NCBI GenBank assembly: GCA_944474755.1
Contig: OX104114.1
Location: forward strand, 25,071,220 to 25,135,219
DNA from: Limnoperna fortunei
Lineage: Eukaryota; Mollusca; Bivalvia; Mytilida; Modiolidae
DNA: 64,000 nucleotides
Reading direction: 5' to 3'
The translations under genes and the position numbers were made by a program. Positions 1 to 13,649 of this stretch are shown here, piece by piece (the stretch's first letter is position 1; every line of letters begins with the position of its first letter). A model generated the notes under the pieces. It saw nothing but the letters and a program-made list of their open reading frames with translations. It had not been told where the DNA came from and ran no database searches.

Positions 1-196
1 CAGAATAATGTGTCTGATGGAAGGGAGATAATAAACTGGGGAATGTTCTGGCATAAATTGTAGATTTCGTCCAGCTAAAGGCCAAACACATTTAACTTCA
101 ATTTATACACTCGAGTTCTATTATTAAGATACCATTATATTTCATATAATGTTTGTGAACTCATCTCATATTTTACCATTTTGTTTGTGTCCACAG

Positions 197-259
197 GCTA
201 TTGCTAAGTCATTAAAACTTGTTGATCCAGTCATATGCCAGAGTATGTATATATTCAAG
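197..259 (+). CDS. PHYHD1: PHYHD1 homolog, internal exon (visible exon 1)
   Basis: This 63-base exon is bounded by a CACAG acceptor and a GTATGT donor and encodes 21 residues, beginning AIAKSL and ending QSMYIFK, in phase 0 at both ends. The QSMYIFK stretch is characteristic of phytanoyl-CoA dioxygenase domain-containing protein 1, just ahead of the active-site strand. PHYHD1 is a cytosolic Fe(II)/2-oxoglutarate-dependent oxygenase; its physiological substrate is not well settled. Earlier exons, including the start codon, lie upstream of the window. The identification rests mainly on the exons that follow, which join in frame and in the family order. Confidence 0.85.
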
Positions 260-518
260 GTATGTATATCTGTATCATAAGTCAATGTGAAATATAGGTC
301 TTATTGGTTTTTAGATTTTTTAACATTTATAATGGATTGTATTGAGTGAAAAAGGCTTGACTTATAGTCCGAAAAATATGGTTCTTAAATTTTTTTAAAC
401 AGTTTTTAAGTAATCGATATATATTGTACACAATTCTGCATAATTTTTTTTCCCATGTGTAGCGTTTTTGACACATGGGACCACTATCCATCAACTGTGG
501 GTTTTGTTATCTCTACAC

Positions 519-985
519 TCCTATATGACATAAAGGAATTATATCAAATTTGCAGAACTTCAAAATTAGATACTCCTGATGTTCACAAGCATCTTAAACT
601 TTTATATTGAATTGTATGAGTATGAAAAAGAGGGAATTTGAAGAAGAGTGAAGGTGAAAGAAAGGTGAAAGAAAGTGAAGGTGAGAGGGAATGCGAGATA
701 TAACTTAATAGTAACTTTAACTTATGATTATTTCTTTATTTTTTCTCTTGTGATATAACAAAAATACATGTAATAGTCAGAATATGTTTGTAATTTGATA
801 CACCAAGACACCTTGGTCAGGTGGTCATGTAGGGGGAATATGTTAAACCCTGACTCTGAATAACAAATAAAAAAACCTCCTATATGACATATAGAAATTA
901 CCGGTATATCAAATTTGCAGAACTTTAAAATCAGAAACTCATGATGTTCACAAGCATCTTAAGTTTTTATATTGAATTATATGTG
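519..985 (+). repeat. Pair of about 110-base direct repeats
   Basis: The segment at about 519-620 recurs at about 875-985 with moderate divergence. Both share CTCCTATATGACATA, ATCAAATTTGCAGAACTT and GATGTTCACAAGCATCTTAA. A polypurine tract of GGTGAAAG-like units lies between them at about 640-690. No gene is evident. It looks like an old local duplication in the intron. Confidence 0.6.
640..690 (+). repeat. Polypurine GGTGAAAG-like tract
   Basis: About 50 bases consist almost wholly of A and G, with repeated GTGAAGG/GTGAAAG units. It is a short purine-rich low-complexity tract in the first visible intron. Confidence 0.55.
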
Positions 986-1279
986 TTGAAATAAAATCCA
1001 GTAAAAGGTTAGTTGTAACTTCATATTCAAGATTTCAAACAGATGCTAGTTTCACAGAGCACTTATAATTACTGTGCATCGTTGTACGAAGATGCAAATG
1101 TCACAGTACAGTCAGCGTGATGCTGTGATTTTCCCTGCAGTTGCAAATAAAATTAGTGGGATAATGCAATGGCCACCCAAATTAATAAATATAAAAATTT
1201 GCTGAGTAGCTATGAGATAGAGTTAAACCCATGTATTCAACACTGTTTATAATTTTGAGATCTTATTTGTTTCAATCCC

Positions 1280-1747
1280 TGCCTATGATGAACAATGTAG
1301 ATCAATTCTCTGCCTCTTTGGTGCAAATATAAAAAATTTCTGTTTTCATTTACTATGGAGGTGCCGCAAAAGACACGCAAACAAAAAACAAGTCAGAGAA
1401 TCCTCTGTCGTCCAATGCTTTTTTCTTTTTTTTGCGTGGGACGTCAGAGAGCTCTCCATAAGCAAAACAGCGGATTTTACGACACAGGTCTGAGTCGGCA
1501 AATTTCATCGTGTCCAGATGTTAATAAACATTTTCATCCAATTAATCTATATAAAATATTCTTCTTTAGATATTTTTCTCTCTGATGTCCCACGCAAAAA
1601 AAAAAGAAAAAAGCGTTGGATGGCAGAGGATTCTCGAACTAACAAAAAACACGTCAAAATAGTACTTAAAAACAGGATTTGTGACATATTTGCACCAATG
1701 ATGCAGAAGAATTCAGTCTATGTTGTTCATTTAATATGTTCCACCCA
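1280..1747. mobile_element. Foldback/MITE-like element, arms about 170 bases
   Basis: The left arm (about 1280-1453) pairs with the right arm (about 1577-1747), with a loop near 125 bases. The best-matched inner parts contain GAGAATCCTCTG and TTTTGCGTGGGAC on both arms. Outer parts share TTGGTGCAAATAT. The arms diverge at scattered sites, so the element is not young. It has no coding capacity and its superfamily is not assigned. Confidence 0.6.
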
Positions 1748-2258
1748 ACTATCATTATAATAATTTTAGAATGTACATAATTGTATTCTCCTTAAAAGGA
1801 GGAATTACGCCTGCTTTGAATGCAGACGTTGCCTTCCATTACACAACTGCATAGTAGAATTTGGATGAAATATACACAAAACTGCAGTATTAAAAACGTA
1901 TATATTCACAGAATATTTTATGATGCACCGTTGATGCCAATAGGCCGAATTAAAAAAAAAAAAGCGAGGGTACGTTTATTCGTTCTAAGTAAACAATACT
2001 CCATTCCAAAATAAAATAAGAAATCATTATATTGTAATAGATCCACAGTTTCTGTATATTTCTAGAAAATGCATTGAGAAAATGTAAGTACGATGTTCGA
2101 AGAGAACTTCTGCTTTTTATACTGCATTATGTGTTTCCCACCTTGAGAATTGGCATGTGTAGATCATGTATTTACACAAGGTGTGTCATTCAAGAAATGA
2201 ATACACACATTTAAAATAAATGTATGAATCTTCATTTGTATTAATAAAAATTATTTTT
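1748..2258. other. Intron sequence, nothing recognised
   Basis: AT-rich intron with short A/T runs. No exon, SINE or element ends were recognised. Confidence 0.5.
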
Positions 2259-4371
2259 GTCTCGCCTGCGACGAAAGTCGCTGGAGGCGAGACATATGTA
2301 TGGGAATCCGGCGGCGGCGGCGTAAACACTTGACATCTTGCTTCATATCTTTGTAAGCCCAAGCCCTAGGTCCATCAAATTTGGTCCAGAGGTAGCTTAT
2401 GATGAGTACTTGCCAGTCAGTCACCTGTCACCTGATCTTGACCTCAATTTCACGGTCCAGTGACTACGTTAAAGTTTTTGGGTTACGACAGTTCCTCTGT
2501 AACTACGCATGGTAGGATGACAATATTTGGTGTATAGGTTGCTGATGACTAGTACATGACTGTCTGGTAGGTGTCACCTGACCTTGACCTCAATTTCACG
2601 GTCCAGCGACTACGTTAAAGTTTTGGGGTTACGACAGTTCCTCTGTAACTACGCATGGTAGGATGACAATATTTGGTGTATAGGTTGCATATGACTAGTA
2701 CATGACTGTCTGGTAGGTGTCACCTGACCTTGACCTCAATTTCACGGTCCAGCGACTACGTTAAAGTTTTGGGGTTACGACAGTTCCTCTGTAACTACGC
2801 ATGGTAGGATGACAATATTTGGTGTATAGGTTGCTGATGACTAGTACATGACTGTCTGGTAGGTGTCACCTGACCTTGACCTCAATTTCACTGTCCAGCG
2901 ACTACGTTAAAGTTTTGGGGTTACGAAAGTTCCTCTGTAACTATGCATGGTAGGATGACAATATTTGGTGTATAGGTTGCTGATGACTAGTACATGACTG
3001 TCTGGTAGGTGTCACCTGACCTTGACCTCAATTTCACGGTCCAGCGACTACGTTAAAGTTTTGGGGTTACGACAGTTCCTCTGTAACTATGCATGGTAGG
3101 ATGACAATATTTGGTGTATAGGTTGCTGATGACTAGTACATGACTGTCTGGTAGGTGTCACCTGACCTTGACCTCAATTTCACGGTCCAGCGACTACGTT
3201 AAAGTTTTTGGGTTACGACAGTTCCTCTGTAACTACACATGGTAGGATGACAATATTTGGTGTATAGGTTGCTGATGACTAGTACATGACTGTCTGGTAG
3301 GTGTCACCTGACCTTGACCTCAATTTCACGGTCCAGCGACTGCGTTAAAGTTTTTGGGTTACGATAGTTCCTCTGTAACTACGCATGGTAGGATGACAAT
3401 ATTTGGTAAATAGGTTGCTGATGAATAGTACATGACTGTCTGGTAGGTGTCACCTGACCTTGACCTCAATTTCACGGTCCAGCGACTACGTTAAAGTTTT
3501 GGGGTTACGACAGTTCCTCTGTAACTACGCATGGTAGGATGACAATATTTGGTGTATAGGTTGCTGATGACTAGTACATGACTGTCTGGTAGGTGTCACC
3601 TGACCTTGACCTCAATTTCACTGTCCAGCGACTACGTTAAAGTTTTGGGGTTATGAAAGTTCCTCTGTAACTATGCATGGTAGGATGACAATATTTGGTG
3701 TATAGGTTGCTGATGACTAGTACATGACTGTCTGGTAGGTGTCACCTGACCTTGACCTCAATTTCACGGTCCAGCGACTACGTTAAAGTTTTGGGGTTAC
3801 GACAGTTCCTCTGTAACTATGCATGGTAGGATGACAATATTTGGTGTATAGGTTGCTGATGACTAGTACATGACTGTCTGGTAGGTGTCACCTGACCTTG
3901 ACCTCAATTTCACGGTCCAGCGACTACGTTAAAGTTTTTGGGTTACGACAGTTCCTCTGTAACTACACATGGTAGGATGACAATATTTGGTGTATAGGTT
4001 GCTGATGACTAGTACATGACTGTCTGGTAGGTGTCACCTGACCTTGACCTCAATTTCACGGTCCAGCGACTGCGTTAAAGTTTTTGGGTTACGATAGTTC
4101 CTCTGTAACTACGCATGGTAGGATGACAATATTTGGTAAATAGGTTGCTGATGAATAGTACATGACTGTCTGGTAGGTTCCACCTGACCTTGACCTCAAT
4201 TTCACGGTCCAGTGACTACGTTAAAGTTTTTGGGTTACGGCTGTTCCCCTGTAACTATGCAGGGTATGGTGACAATATTTTGTATACAGGCCGCTGCTGA
4301 TATTTAATGCTATTTACGTAATGCTTATGACGAAATTTATTTTCGTTACTGATGCGGAATGCAGGCGAGAC
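2259..4371 (+). mobile_element. Family D hairpin-ended element with 146-bp tandem core
   Basis: The 5' end is a hairpin beginning GTCTCGCCTGC and closing GGAGGCGAGAC (2259-2293), followed by a short GGC repeat. The core is a tandem array of 146-bp units. The 3' end has a small hairpin (ACGAAA/TTTCGT near 4330-4346) and finishes GCAGGCGAGAC, inverted to the 5' end. Short inverted ends, palindromes and a satellite-like core match the plan of Pearl/HINE-type Helitron-related elements reported from bivalves. It encodes nothing and lies in the first visible PHYHD1 intron. Confidence 0.7.
2370..4300 (+). repeat. 146-bp tandem array, 13 units, with a 730-bp higher-order repeat
   Basis: The CACGGTCCAG landmark recurs at 2451, 2597, 2743 and so on to 4203, at exactly 146-base steps. 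Unit-specific variants (ACTGTCC, TGCGTTAAAG, TTTGGTAAATAGG) recur 730 bases apart, so a block of five units at about 2743-3472 is repeated at 3473-4202 with very few differences. The first and last units are the most diverged, as is usual for arrays that change by unequal exchange. Confidence 0.9.
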
Positions 4372-6146
4372 GTTTTTCTGTGTCCACACTTGTTACTAAA
4401 AGTACTATTATAATAAAGATGTTAACAAGATTTGTTGATCCATGATGAAAAAGAATTGCAAAACTTTGACCAAGGTAGAAACGGTCATTAGAAAACCATA
4501 TTAAGCTGTACAGCAAGTGTATTTGATTATTTACTGTCCCATTTGTGTGTTGTACCTTTTTTTATTATATTCATAAATATTTGTCTCCAAAATTTGAGAC
4601 TGAATTCAAAATATTTCCTTTAATCGCAAAGTGACATACAAATCTTATGCACCTTGATTTGTTTTTAGAAGTGAACTTTTTTTTCGGTGATAAATGTGGA
4701 TTTATTTGCAAAATGACATTACGTATAAACTTTTTCTCAGAGGTATTGTCCCACATAATACGATGAACATAACAAACTTAACAGTGTAATTGATATCATG
4801 AAAGTTTATGCATTTTCTGAAACTAGAAAGACAAGGTTCATTTTTTCTAACTGACAAACAACGTGATAGATATCCAAAGTGGCTCATAGGATTAAGTAAC
4901 ATACACAAGTATAAATAAATGCAGGATTTTCTTCTGTTTTTAGGGTTAATAAATCACAAATGTTTTTTTTTTCTACACACTTATTCACTTAGTGAAAAAT
5001 ATTTGTTTCTTTTACAATACGGGTATTGAACATTTAAAAAAATGAACTGATTTTGTTCTGAAAACAGTAAATGTAGACCTGGCTAGTAGATGTATACAAT
5101 TCCAATTTCAGTTAATTTTTCTGTCAAAATCCCCACTGCAGTCGATGTTTTTCAGTGTTTGTTTTAATTGAATAAATTTACTGGCTGGTTTAATCATATC
5201 ATGATATGCGAATATACGTCAGCGAAAAGTATCCTTAATATATAATTTGTACAAAAGAAGAAAATTGAACATACATGTACTTGTATAAACAATTTATGGA
5301 TTCAAATTCTTTTGAATAGCCTTCACGTATACCAATAACATGTATAATCATCCTCACACAACATTTTGGTCATTTTTCGGTGGCATCCACGAATACCGTG
5401 GAAATAAAAAAATTCCAATATTTTTTACACGCAAATTTGCATGCTTACAAAATTAGTGATTCATGGGCAGAATTTGAATGAATTTTGCATGATGACAACG
5501 CATTGGCCATGCAAAAATTGCAGCATTCCATTGACTACCATAGGCTTTGCATCAAGTGTGTACCGTACATCTTAACTGCAAAGGGGATTGCTTTCTTACT
5601 CAACTTTTCTTTATCACAGTAATCACTTCCTCACTTTTATTTATTGAGGCATTTTATATGCATGAAGCAAGACTCACATTTGAGTGCAAACTTTGTTTTC
5701 AGCTCATTTTCTCAATAATGTCGGAGGTACGTCCTAACACCATAAATGCTGAGTAGCTCTAACTAACATAAAATTGACCTCTACTAAATATTTTCACTTT
5801 TGACCTAATAAGATTTTATTCAATCACATTCAGTGTTTATTATAAACAATAGATTTGTCACAAAAGTAACATTATCATAAAGGGTGAAATAGAGTTTGCA
5901 GAATTTGCTTTCTTGGTTTAGATACGTCTCAGTTGAGAGAAAAGAAAAATACAGGTAATATTTTTGTACTAATTCCTAATGTGTAGTGCTTGAATTAACA
6001 TGTTTTGATTTTTTTTGTTTTCCCCTAATTATATGTGCAGGGTGTATATTTTTGACACCATTATTGATACAAGAAAGGCAATTTTGTTTTAAAGCCAACA
6101 ATACTATATATTTTGAAACTAATATATTTATTTTTTGTTTCCACAG
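4372..6146. other. Intron sequence, nothing recognised
   Basis: AT-rich sequence with only a minor CCACG/CGTGG hairpin near 5387-5401. No exon of the host gene and no repeat copies were identified. Confidence 0.45.
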
Positions 6147-6168
6147 CAACCAGGTATAGGTGGTGAAG
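6147..6168 (+). CDS. PHYHD1: PHYHD1 homolog, 22-base microexon
   Basis: This 22-base exon lies between a strong TTTCCACAG acceptor and a GTATGT donor. It encodes QPGIGGE plus the first base of the next codon (phase 0 in, phase 1 out). The peptide matches the family's conserved loop between the MYIFK strand and the catalytic His-x-Asp. Both neighbouring exons are only in frame with each other if it is included. At 22 bases it is a true microexon, flanked by introns of about 5.9 and 1.55 kb. Confidence 0.85.
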
Positions 6169-6297
6169 GTATGTGCAGGTAATTTAAAAACAGAAAGTTT
6201 TGAAAAATAGGGCATTTTCTGTACACTTGGCTGTTTTTTGTTTCTTGTTGTATTGCTTTATTCTTTGGTGTTAGTTTTTGTATCAACAATAGCAGCC

Positions 6298-6690
6298 AAC
6301 ACATATATGGGAATACGGCAGCAGTGGTGATGTAAACACTTGACATTTTGCTTTATATCTTTGTAAGGTTACACCTAAGGTCCATCAAATTTGGTCTAGG
6401 GGTAGCTTATGAGGAGTACTTGCCAGTCAGTCACCTACTAGTATCACATGACCATGACCTCAATTTTTACAGAGATTATGAAAAAGTTTTGGATTAGGGC
6501 AGTTCCTCTTACCATGCATGGTGGGTGGCTATATTTGGTATATTAAGATGACATAGTTTGCTGATGAATAGTACAGTCGGTCTGGTAGGGGTCACTTCAT
6601 CTCTATTTCATGTACACTGTATTATGTATATATTATGACATCCATAAAGTTTTTGGATTAGGTCAGTTCCTCTGTAGCCTTGCATTGTAT
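6298..6690 (+). mobile_element. Degraded family D copy
   Basis: The head sequence after the hairpin (TAAACACTTGACAT, then CCATCAAATTTGGTC) matches 2325-2400, and about two diverged 146-bp-type units follow. The terminal hairpins are missing. It abuts a family E element. Confidence 0.6.
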
Positions 6691-6713
6691 ATTTTAAATG
6701 ATTAATGGTTTTT

Positions 6714-7074
6714 ATGCCCGTCTGTCCGTCAATCCGTCCGTACAAATTTCGGTCAAGCTTTTCTCAGTAACTGTAAATGAGAAGAATTTGAAATTTGACA
6801 GGGTGGTTCAGTATCACAAGTTGTACGTCCTAAGCAACTTTCAGACCTGTTGGAATACTACTTCCTGTTTGCAACTGGGCCGATATGAAAATGTGTTAAC
6901 ATGAGTATGAAAAGTCCGTCAAGCTTTTCTCAGAAAACGTACATGAGAACAATTTGAAATTTGGCAGGGTGGTTCAGTATCACAAGTTGTATGACCTGTT
7001 GGACAACTACTTCCTGTTTGGGACTTCATTTAGCAGGGGGCATCTGTGTCCCATGGACACATTCTTCGATTTTT
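6714..7074 (+). mobile_element. Family E element with two 167-bp-type units
   Basis: It starts with ATGCCCGTCTGTCCGTC, a decayed head hairpin with TCCG repeats. Two units of CAAGCTTTTCTCAG through GATATGAAAATGTG follow. It ends at a tail with GGGGGCATC and the hairpin GTGTCCCATGGACAC. The architecture is the same as the copies at 38.7-42.0 kb. Confidence 0.65.
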
Positions 7075-7110
7075 GTTTGTTGTTTAACACCACTTTCAGC
7101 ACAATTCTTG
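7075..7110 (-). repeat. SINE tail fragment
   Basis: GTTTGTTGTTTAACACCACT followed by TTCAGCA is the reverse complement of the common SINE 3' end found elsewhere in the window. Only the tail is present, directly against the end of a family E element. Confidence 0.5.
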
Positions 7111-9282
<2,172 letters not shown>

Positions 9283-9880
9283 CTAAAGTTAACATGTCTG
9301 TGCGATGGTCATTTGCTGACAAATGAAAACTGCTTACCGAGATTGGTCGAGTTTATATCCCTTTTGTAGATCCAAACTATCATATTTTGAAATCATCAAT
9401 TACAATAGTATTAGGACAAACCATGAGACTTTTCTTGATTCAAATGCAGACGACATTACCCAAAGGATTTTGAAAAAACAACAATATAATGTTCATAGCG
9501 TATACTTCTGTTATAATTTAGGTCAAATTTTACTATGGAAAATGAGAAAATTGTTGTTTATTGGACATCCTTTGGATAAATGTTGTCTGCATTTGAGGCG
9601 GGAAAAGTCTCTCGATTTGTGTTCCAAATACCATTGCAGACAAACGTTTGTTAACAACATTAGACCGCTTGAAAAAAAAATGCCCGACTTACTGTGGAAA
9701 ATCAACCTATCAAAATGAAAAATCCGCTGCAATTAAAAACGCTGATTAAATCTAGAAAATAATTGATGATTTCAAAATATGATAGTTTGGATCTAGAAAA
9801 GAAATATAAACTCGACAAAACATGGTAGCAGTTATCGTTTGTCAAACAAAAAACTGCCACACAGGCACAGTAACTTTAAG
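9283..9880. mobile_element. MITE-like element with long terminal inverted repeats
   Basis: The left arm, with GTCGAGTTTATAT, GATCCAAACTATCATATTTT and GAAATCATCAATTA (best part 9317-9402), is repeated inverted at 9754-9846. Weaker pairing extends outward to AAAGTTA near 9286 and TAACTTT near 9871. The inside is about 350 bases. An open frame across it is not similar to a transposase and shares the arm sequence. Superfamily and exact ends are unresolved. Confidence 0.65.
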
Positions 9881-9889
9881 TATAGTGCG

Positions 9890-10668
9890 ACCACTGTCAG
9901 TAAGTTGTAGCAAAGCGAGATAGGAAGGACTTGGGTTTTTGAAGAGTGAGAGCAGTATGTGACACCATATTCAATATATGATGTTTTTGTGTACAAATTA
10001 TATATGACATCAATTCCTATAGGCGAAGGAATTTACAGGATTTTACCACAGACTTATTTTAGAATTTCAAATTGATAAGAGGACCAAAAATATTTAATGT
10101 TTTGGGAGCTGCTAACAGTGCAGCAACACTATATTATATATAATGTAATAATTTAGTATACAAGTGTTATTTTATAGAACAAACACCACTCACAATTGAC
10201 ATTTTCCATACATCCACAAATGAAGTGTGCAATGGGTGAGACTTACCACCATTTGGACTATGTTTTTGCTTTATGATAATCACTCCTGAGCACAGTGAAA
10301 CCTGCTAAGCTTTTTTGCCAAAACATTTTTGTTCCAAAAAACAAATTTTTATATAGAATGTGACTGGTTTATGAAACATCTTATTTAGTTAATTTATGCA
10401 GACTTCTTATCATGGATTGGTTTAGAATGATCATAATGTATGATCCATACATTTATGTTCATTATTCATTCAAAATAAAGGTGGACATTATTGGCCACCC
10501 ACTGTGGATGGCTAGAGCAAATCCACTTGAGCTTTAAATTTTCTACCACAACAACAATCCATGTTCATCGTGTGTCTGCCCCGAACTGGCTGACATATTG
10601 CTGAAAGTTGTAATGAACATGCTTAGTGACTCAGTAATGAATAAGGATAACTATAAATTATCCTTTAG
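9890..10668. other. Intron sequence, nothing recognised
   Basis: AT-rich intron upstream of the fourth visible exon; no features found. Confidence 0.45.
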
Positions 10669-10797
10669 GTGGTCTCTATGGCAACAGAAGAATGGTCAGA
10701 AACCCTGATATGAGCGAGGGTCAGTCAAGATGTATATTCAGAGGTGATGTTGTCCAATTTGACAATGACAAGTTTGTACCAGTACCAGTCAAAAAAG
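10669..10797 (+). CDS. PHYHD1: PHYHD1 homolog, internal exon after the PGSH strand
   Basis: This 129-base exon follows CCTTTAG and is followed by GTAACA, phase 1 at both ends. It encodes SGLYGNRRMVRNP through DNDKFVPVPVKK. The RRMVR and FVPVPV stretches are conserved in PHYHD1 proteins and lie between the first iron motif and the distal histidine. The exon precedes an intron of about 53 kb that holds nearly all other features of the window. Confidence 0.92.
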
Positions 10798-11594
10798 GTA
10801 ACAGATAAATCCTTCTGTCTTATTCTGTGTACATTTAAATTGTTTATCTCCATATTGTAACATATTGCACATTGATAAAATTGCATAATTTAAATTCTGC
10901 CAAATTGACTTGAAAATGTCACTTGTTATTTTCCAATATAGTTTTAGTTTATGAAGAACTGAAGTGTAATGTGAGATATTGTCATCATGTCGTCTGCTGT
11001 GTCAGTGGCTGTGAAGTCATTTGTACATTTCAGTCTTTTCTGAAACCATTGGACCAATTGAAACAAAACTTGTCAACAATATTCATTTGGTAGTCCTTTA
11101 TAAAGTTTATGTATTTTATGCTGCTCAGAAATTCCAAATTAATGCTTTAATCTTAAAAGGTGTCTTGTCTTAAAATTGTACTGTTTAAAAGGCTTCTTCT
11201 CTGAATCTGGTGAACAAATAAAACAAAACTTATCAACAATATTCAATAGATGCTGATTTGTAAAGTTTATACTTTTTATGCTAATTTGAAATTCAAAGTG
11301 AATGTTTGCTTCATACTGATCAACATAGGACACTTTTATGATGAATGCCTTCTTAAAAACTGCAAAGCTGATTGAAGGCTTGAGGATGATGATGTGTGTA
11401 GAAAAGTAGCAAAATATATTAGCTACTGTATTTTTAACAACCCACATCACAAATTAAGCTTGTGTACACAGTTATATGTGTTTGTTGTACTCTGTATGGG
11501 AAATAAATTGAAACAAGATTGTCTCCCTTGATAAAATATTTTCTAATATTGTTAATATTTTATTCGTCCATACTTTTGTCGACATCAGTCTTTA
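10798..11594. other. Start of the 53-kb intron, weak A-type similarity
   Basis: Parts near 11030-11340 (TGAAACCATTGGACCAATTG, AAACAAAACTTATCAACAA) resemble decayed family A core units. No head or tail is visible, so this is probably an old array remnant. Confidence 0.4.
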
Positions 11595-11870
11595 TATGTC
11601 CTGCCAACAAAAGTTGGGGACATACATTTTTTGTCGGTTCGTTCGTTTATTTTTTTATTTGTCCATCGCACATAAGGTTGCTTTTACATTGAATCATTTT
11701 TTTATGAAGATTACTTCATATTTTCATGAAACTTTGTACACAGTTACAACATGATAAGATCTCATCACTGAATCAAATTTGTGTAGGTTTGCACCCATTA
11801 CTTCATGCTTGAGTGAACTTAGAAAAAGGGGGGTTGTACCAATATGTGCCAAGCAGGACATTGTCCTTGA
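11595..11870 (+). mobile_element. Family H short hairpin-ended element
   Basis: The 5' hairpin TATGTCCTGCCAAC / GTTGGGGACATA is followed by a GTTCG-type stretch, then one unit containing CATGAAACTTTGTACACA. The tail AAGCAGGACATTGTCCTT forms a hairpin and is inverted to the 5' end. It has the same plan as the longer families but without a tandem core. Confidence 0.5.
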
Positions 11871-11947
11871 GACACATTTTCTTGTTCACAATATAGTTGT
11901 TGCATAAATTCTTTTCTTGTGCTATATGAGTTTCTTTGATAATGTAT

Positions 11948-12275
11948 TTATACCCCCGCTTCAAAGAAGAGGGGTATAATGTTTTACCCTTGTCCATCCG
12001 TCCATTTGTATGTTCATTCGTTGACGCGTCTGTTACAGTTTTCTAAGCAATATAGGATGCGGAAGACTGATATTTTGCATATTGTACTATAGTACCATAT
12101 GGTGTATAGCGATTTTATGCTCCTTGGTCACATATTTCCTGATTACAGAATACTCACAAAATTTGATACCCTTTATACATATGAAAAACGTAAATTATAT
12201 TTTGAAAGTCATATTTGTGTAAGTGGGGGTATCACTAGTGAGCATAACCTCACAGATTTACCTTGTTGTATTTGT
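11948..12275 (+). mobile_element. Family G short hairpin-ended element
   Basis: The head TATACCCCCGCTT / AGAGGGGTATA is a hairpin, followed by TCCGTCC simple repeat and a single core unit. The tail has GTGGGGGTATC and the hairpin GTGAG/CTCAC. It is close in style to families B and F. Confidence 0.55.
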
Positions 12276-12634
12276 TCATTGGCTGGTTCTTTACAAAATT
12301 GTGGTTTTTTGTATTGATTGTATGAATTTTTAATGCACTGAACAAGTATGGGGTATTTATAGGGGCAGAAAATTAAGCCATTTATTGCAGCTGCAACAAT
12401 CTTCAAAAGGGGTTTTTAGCGTGCAAAGAGCAAAGCCCTCTCCAAACAATTTGCCCACTGTGGTCTATAGTCAGTCTTTCCTTATTATGACCTGACAACC
12501 CTTAATAAGAGGGCATCCTCTATCCATCACCTGGGGATGTGTACTGTGAACCTTCACACTATGGTGACAGTTTTTTATTCCAGGGTAAAGGATTGATTTG
12601 TACTGGGTTCTTTGGTTTTAACTCCCAATAAGAG
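12276..12634. other. Intron sequence, nothing recognised
   Basis: No gene or repeat family recognised before the first L module. Confidence 0.4.
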
Positions 12635-13600
12635 CCGACAGCTAAATAGTTGCAGAACTGGTGTGACGAAAAAACTAACCTTACATGATATAGCTTTAAA
12701 AAGGGTTTTAATAATTGGTTATGACCATCAATCCAGTTTTAAGTAAGGAAATGATTTTACTTGATTAATAATTCAATTCTTCTGTTGTTATAACTATATA
12801 GCAAGAAGACATTGTTTTGAACTTTAAAAAATATCCTAAATTAAGATTTAAAAAAAAAATTTGAAAGAGATTAATCATACACAATTTTTGCTTTATTGAC
12901 TGATAATTGATAAACATATGTTTATAAGTTACCTGCATGCAAGCTCTTGTAGACATTTATCTTTAGTTCTGTAAATTAAAATTCCAATATAAACAAAACT
13001 ACTACTTGCATATTTATTTATTTTGTTTGTCTTCAGAACTGGAAGTTTGTTGTATAATTTTTAGAAGGTTATTTATTTAAAAACTTTTGAAGAAATTAAA
13101 TGTTCTATAAAAATATAAGAAATGCATAGTTACAAAAACATAGGCCAGTTTACCACTGGGGACTTATACCGTTTGGCATTGTAGTTCGCAGCACAGATAT
13201 TTTGCAGGTAAGTAGTAATTTTGTTTGCTAGTATTTGATTTGCTTGTACAGTGTCATTAGCGGCCCCAGTGGTATAGAGGTCTATACATAAATAATGTTC
13301 TGAGCTCTATAAATACCCAAGAAATTTCCCAAAAAGCTACTTTCACTTCTTAGAATTTAAATATTTAAAAAGAAATTTTGTTAACATTTAGTGATTCAGT
13401 TGTCAATGAAGTGCCAAATACATTGATGTTAATATCAGTTATCATCTGTTTGGAATAAAACCATTAATTTTGCATCAAATGTGTTATTAAGGGAATAATT
13501 ATTCATAAAAGCAGATAGTCACTATAATGGGACATAACTCTATTTTTGTATTATATACTATTTATAGCAAAAGACTGCAAATGTAGATAATTCCTTTTGT
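12635..13600 (+). repeat. L module copy 1
   Basis: About 950 bases match the segment at 15065-16040 and, more weakly, 23640-24190. Shared landmarks are GTTTTAAGTAAGGAAATGA, the hairpin region at 13139-13287, GAGCTCTATAAATACCCAA and GGGACATAACTCTATTTTT. About 105 bases around the right half of the hairpin are identical to copy 2 although the flanks have diverged. No long ORF is present. It could be a dispersed element or a non-coding transcription unit. Confidence 0.6.
13139..13287 (+). other. Conserved hairpin region of L module copy 1
   Basis: CATAGGCCAG...CCACTGGGG (13139-13161) pairs with CCCCAGTGG...GGTCTATAC (13264-13287) around a loop of about 100 bases. The same stem recurs in the two other copies. 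Confidence 0.5.
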
Positions 13601-13649
13601 CTTCCTAATTGTTATTTGATTAATCAATTATGGATTAATATTCTCTGCA

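Noticed and set aside
2370..4300. CRISPR-like or coding repeat array
   Set aside because: Units are contiguous 146-bp repeats without unique spacers, in a eukaryotic intron, and no frame stays open.
9323..9718. 131-codon open frame
   Set aside because: It begins in one arm of the MITE-like element and has no recognisable domain.
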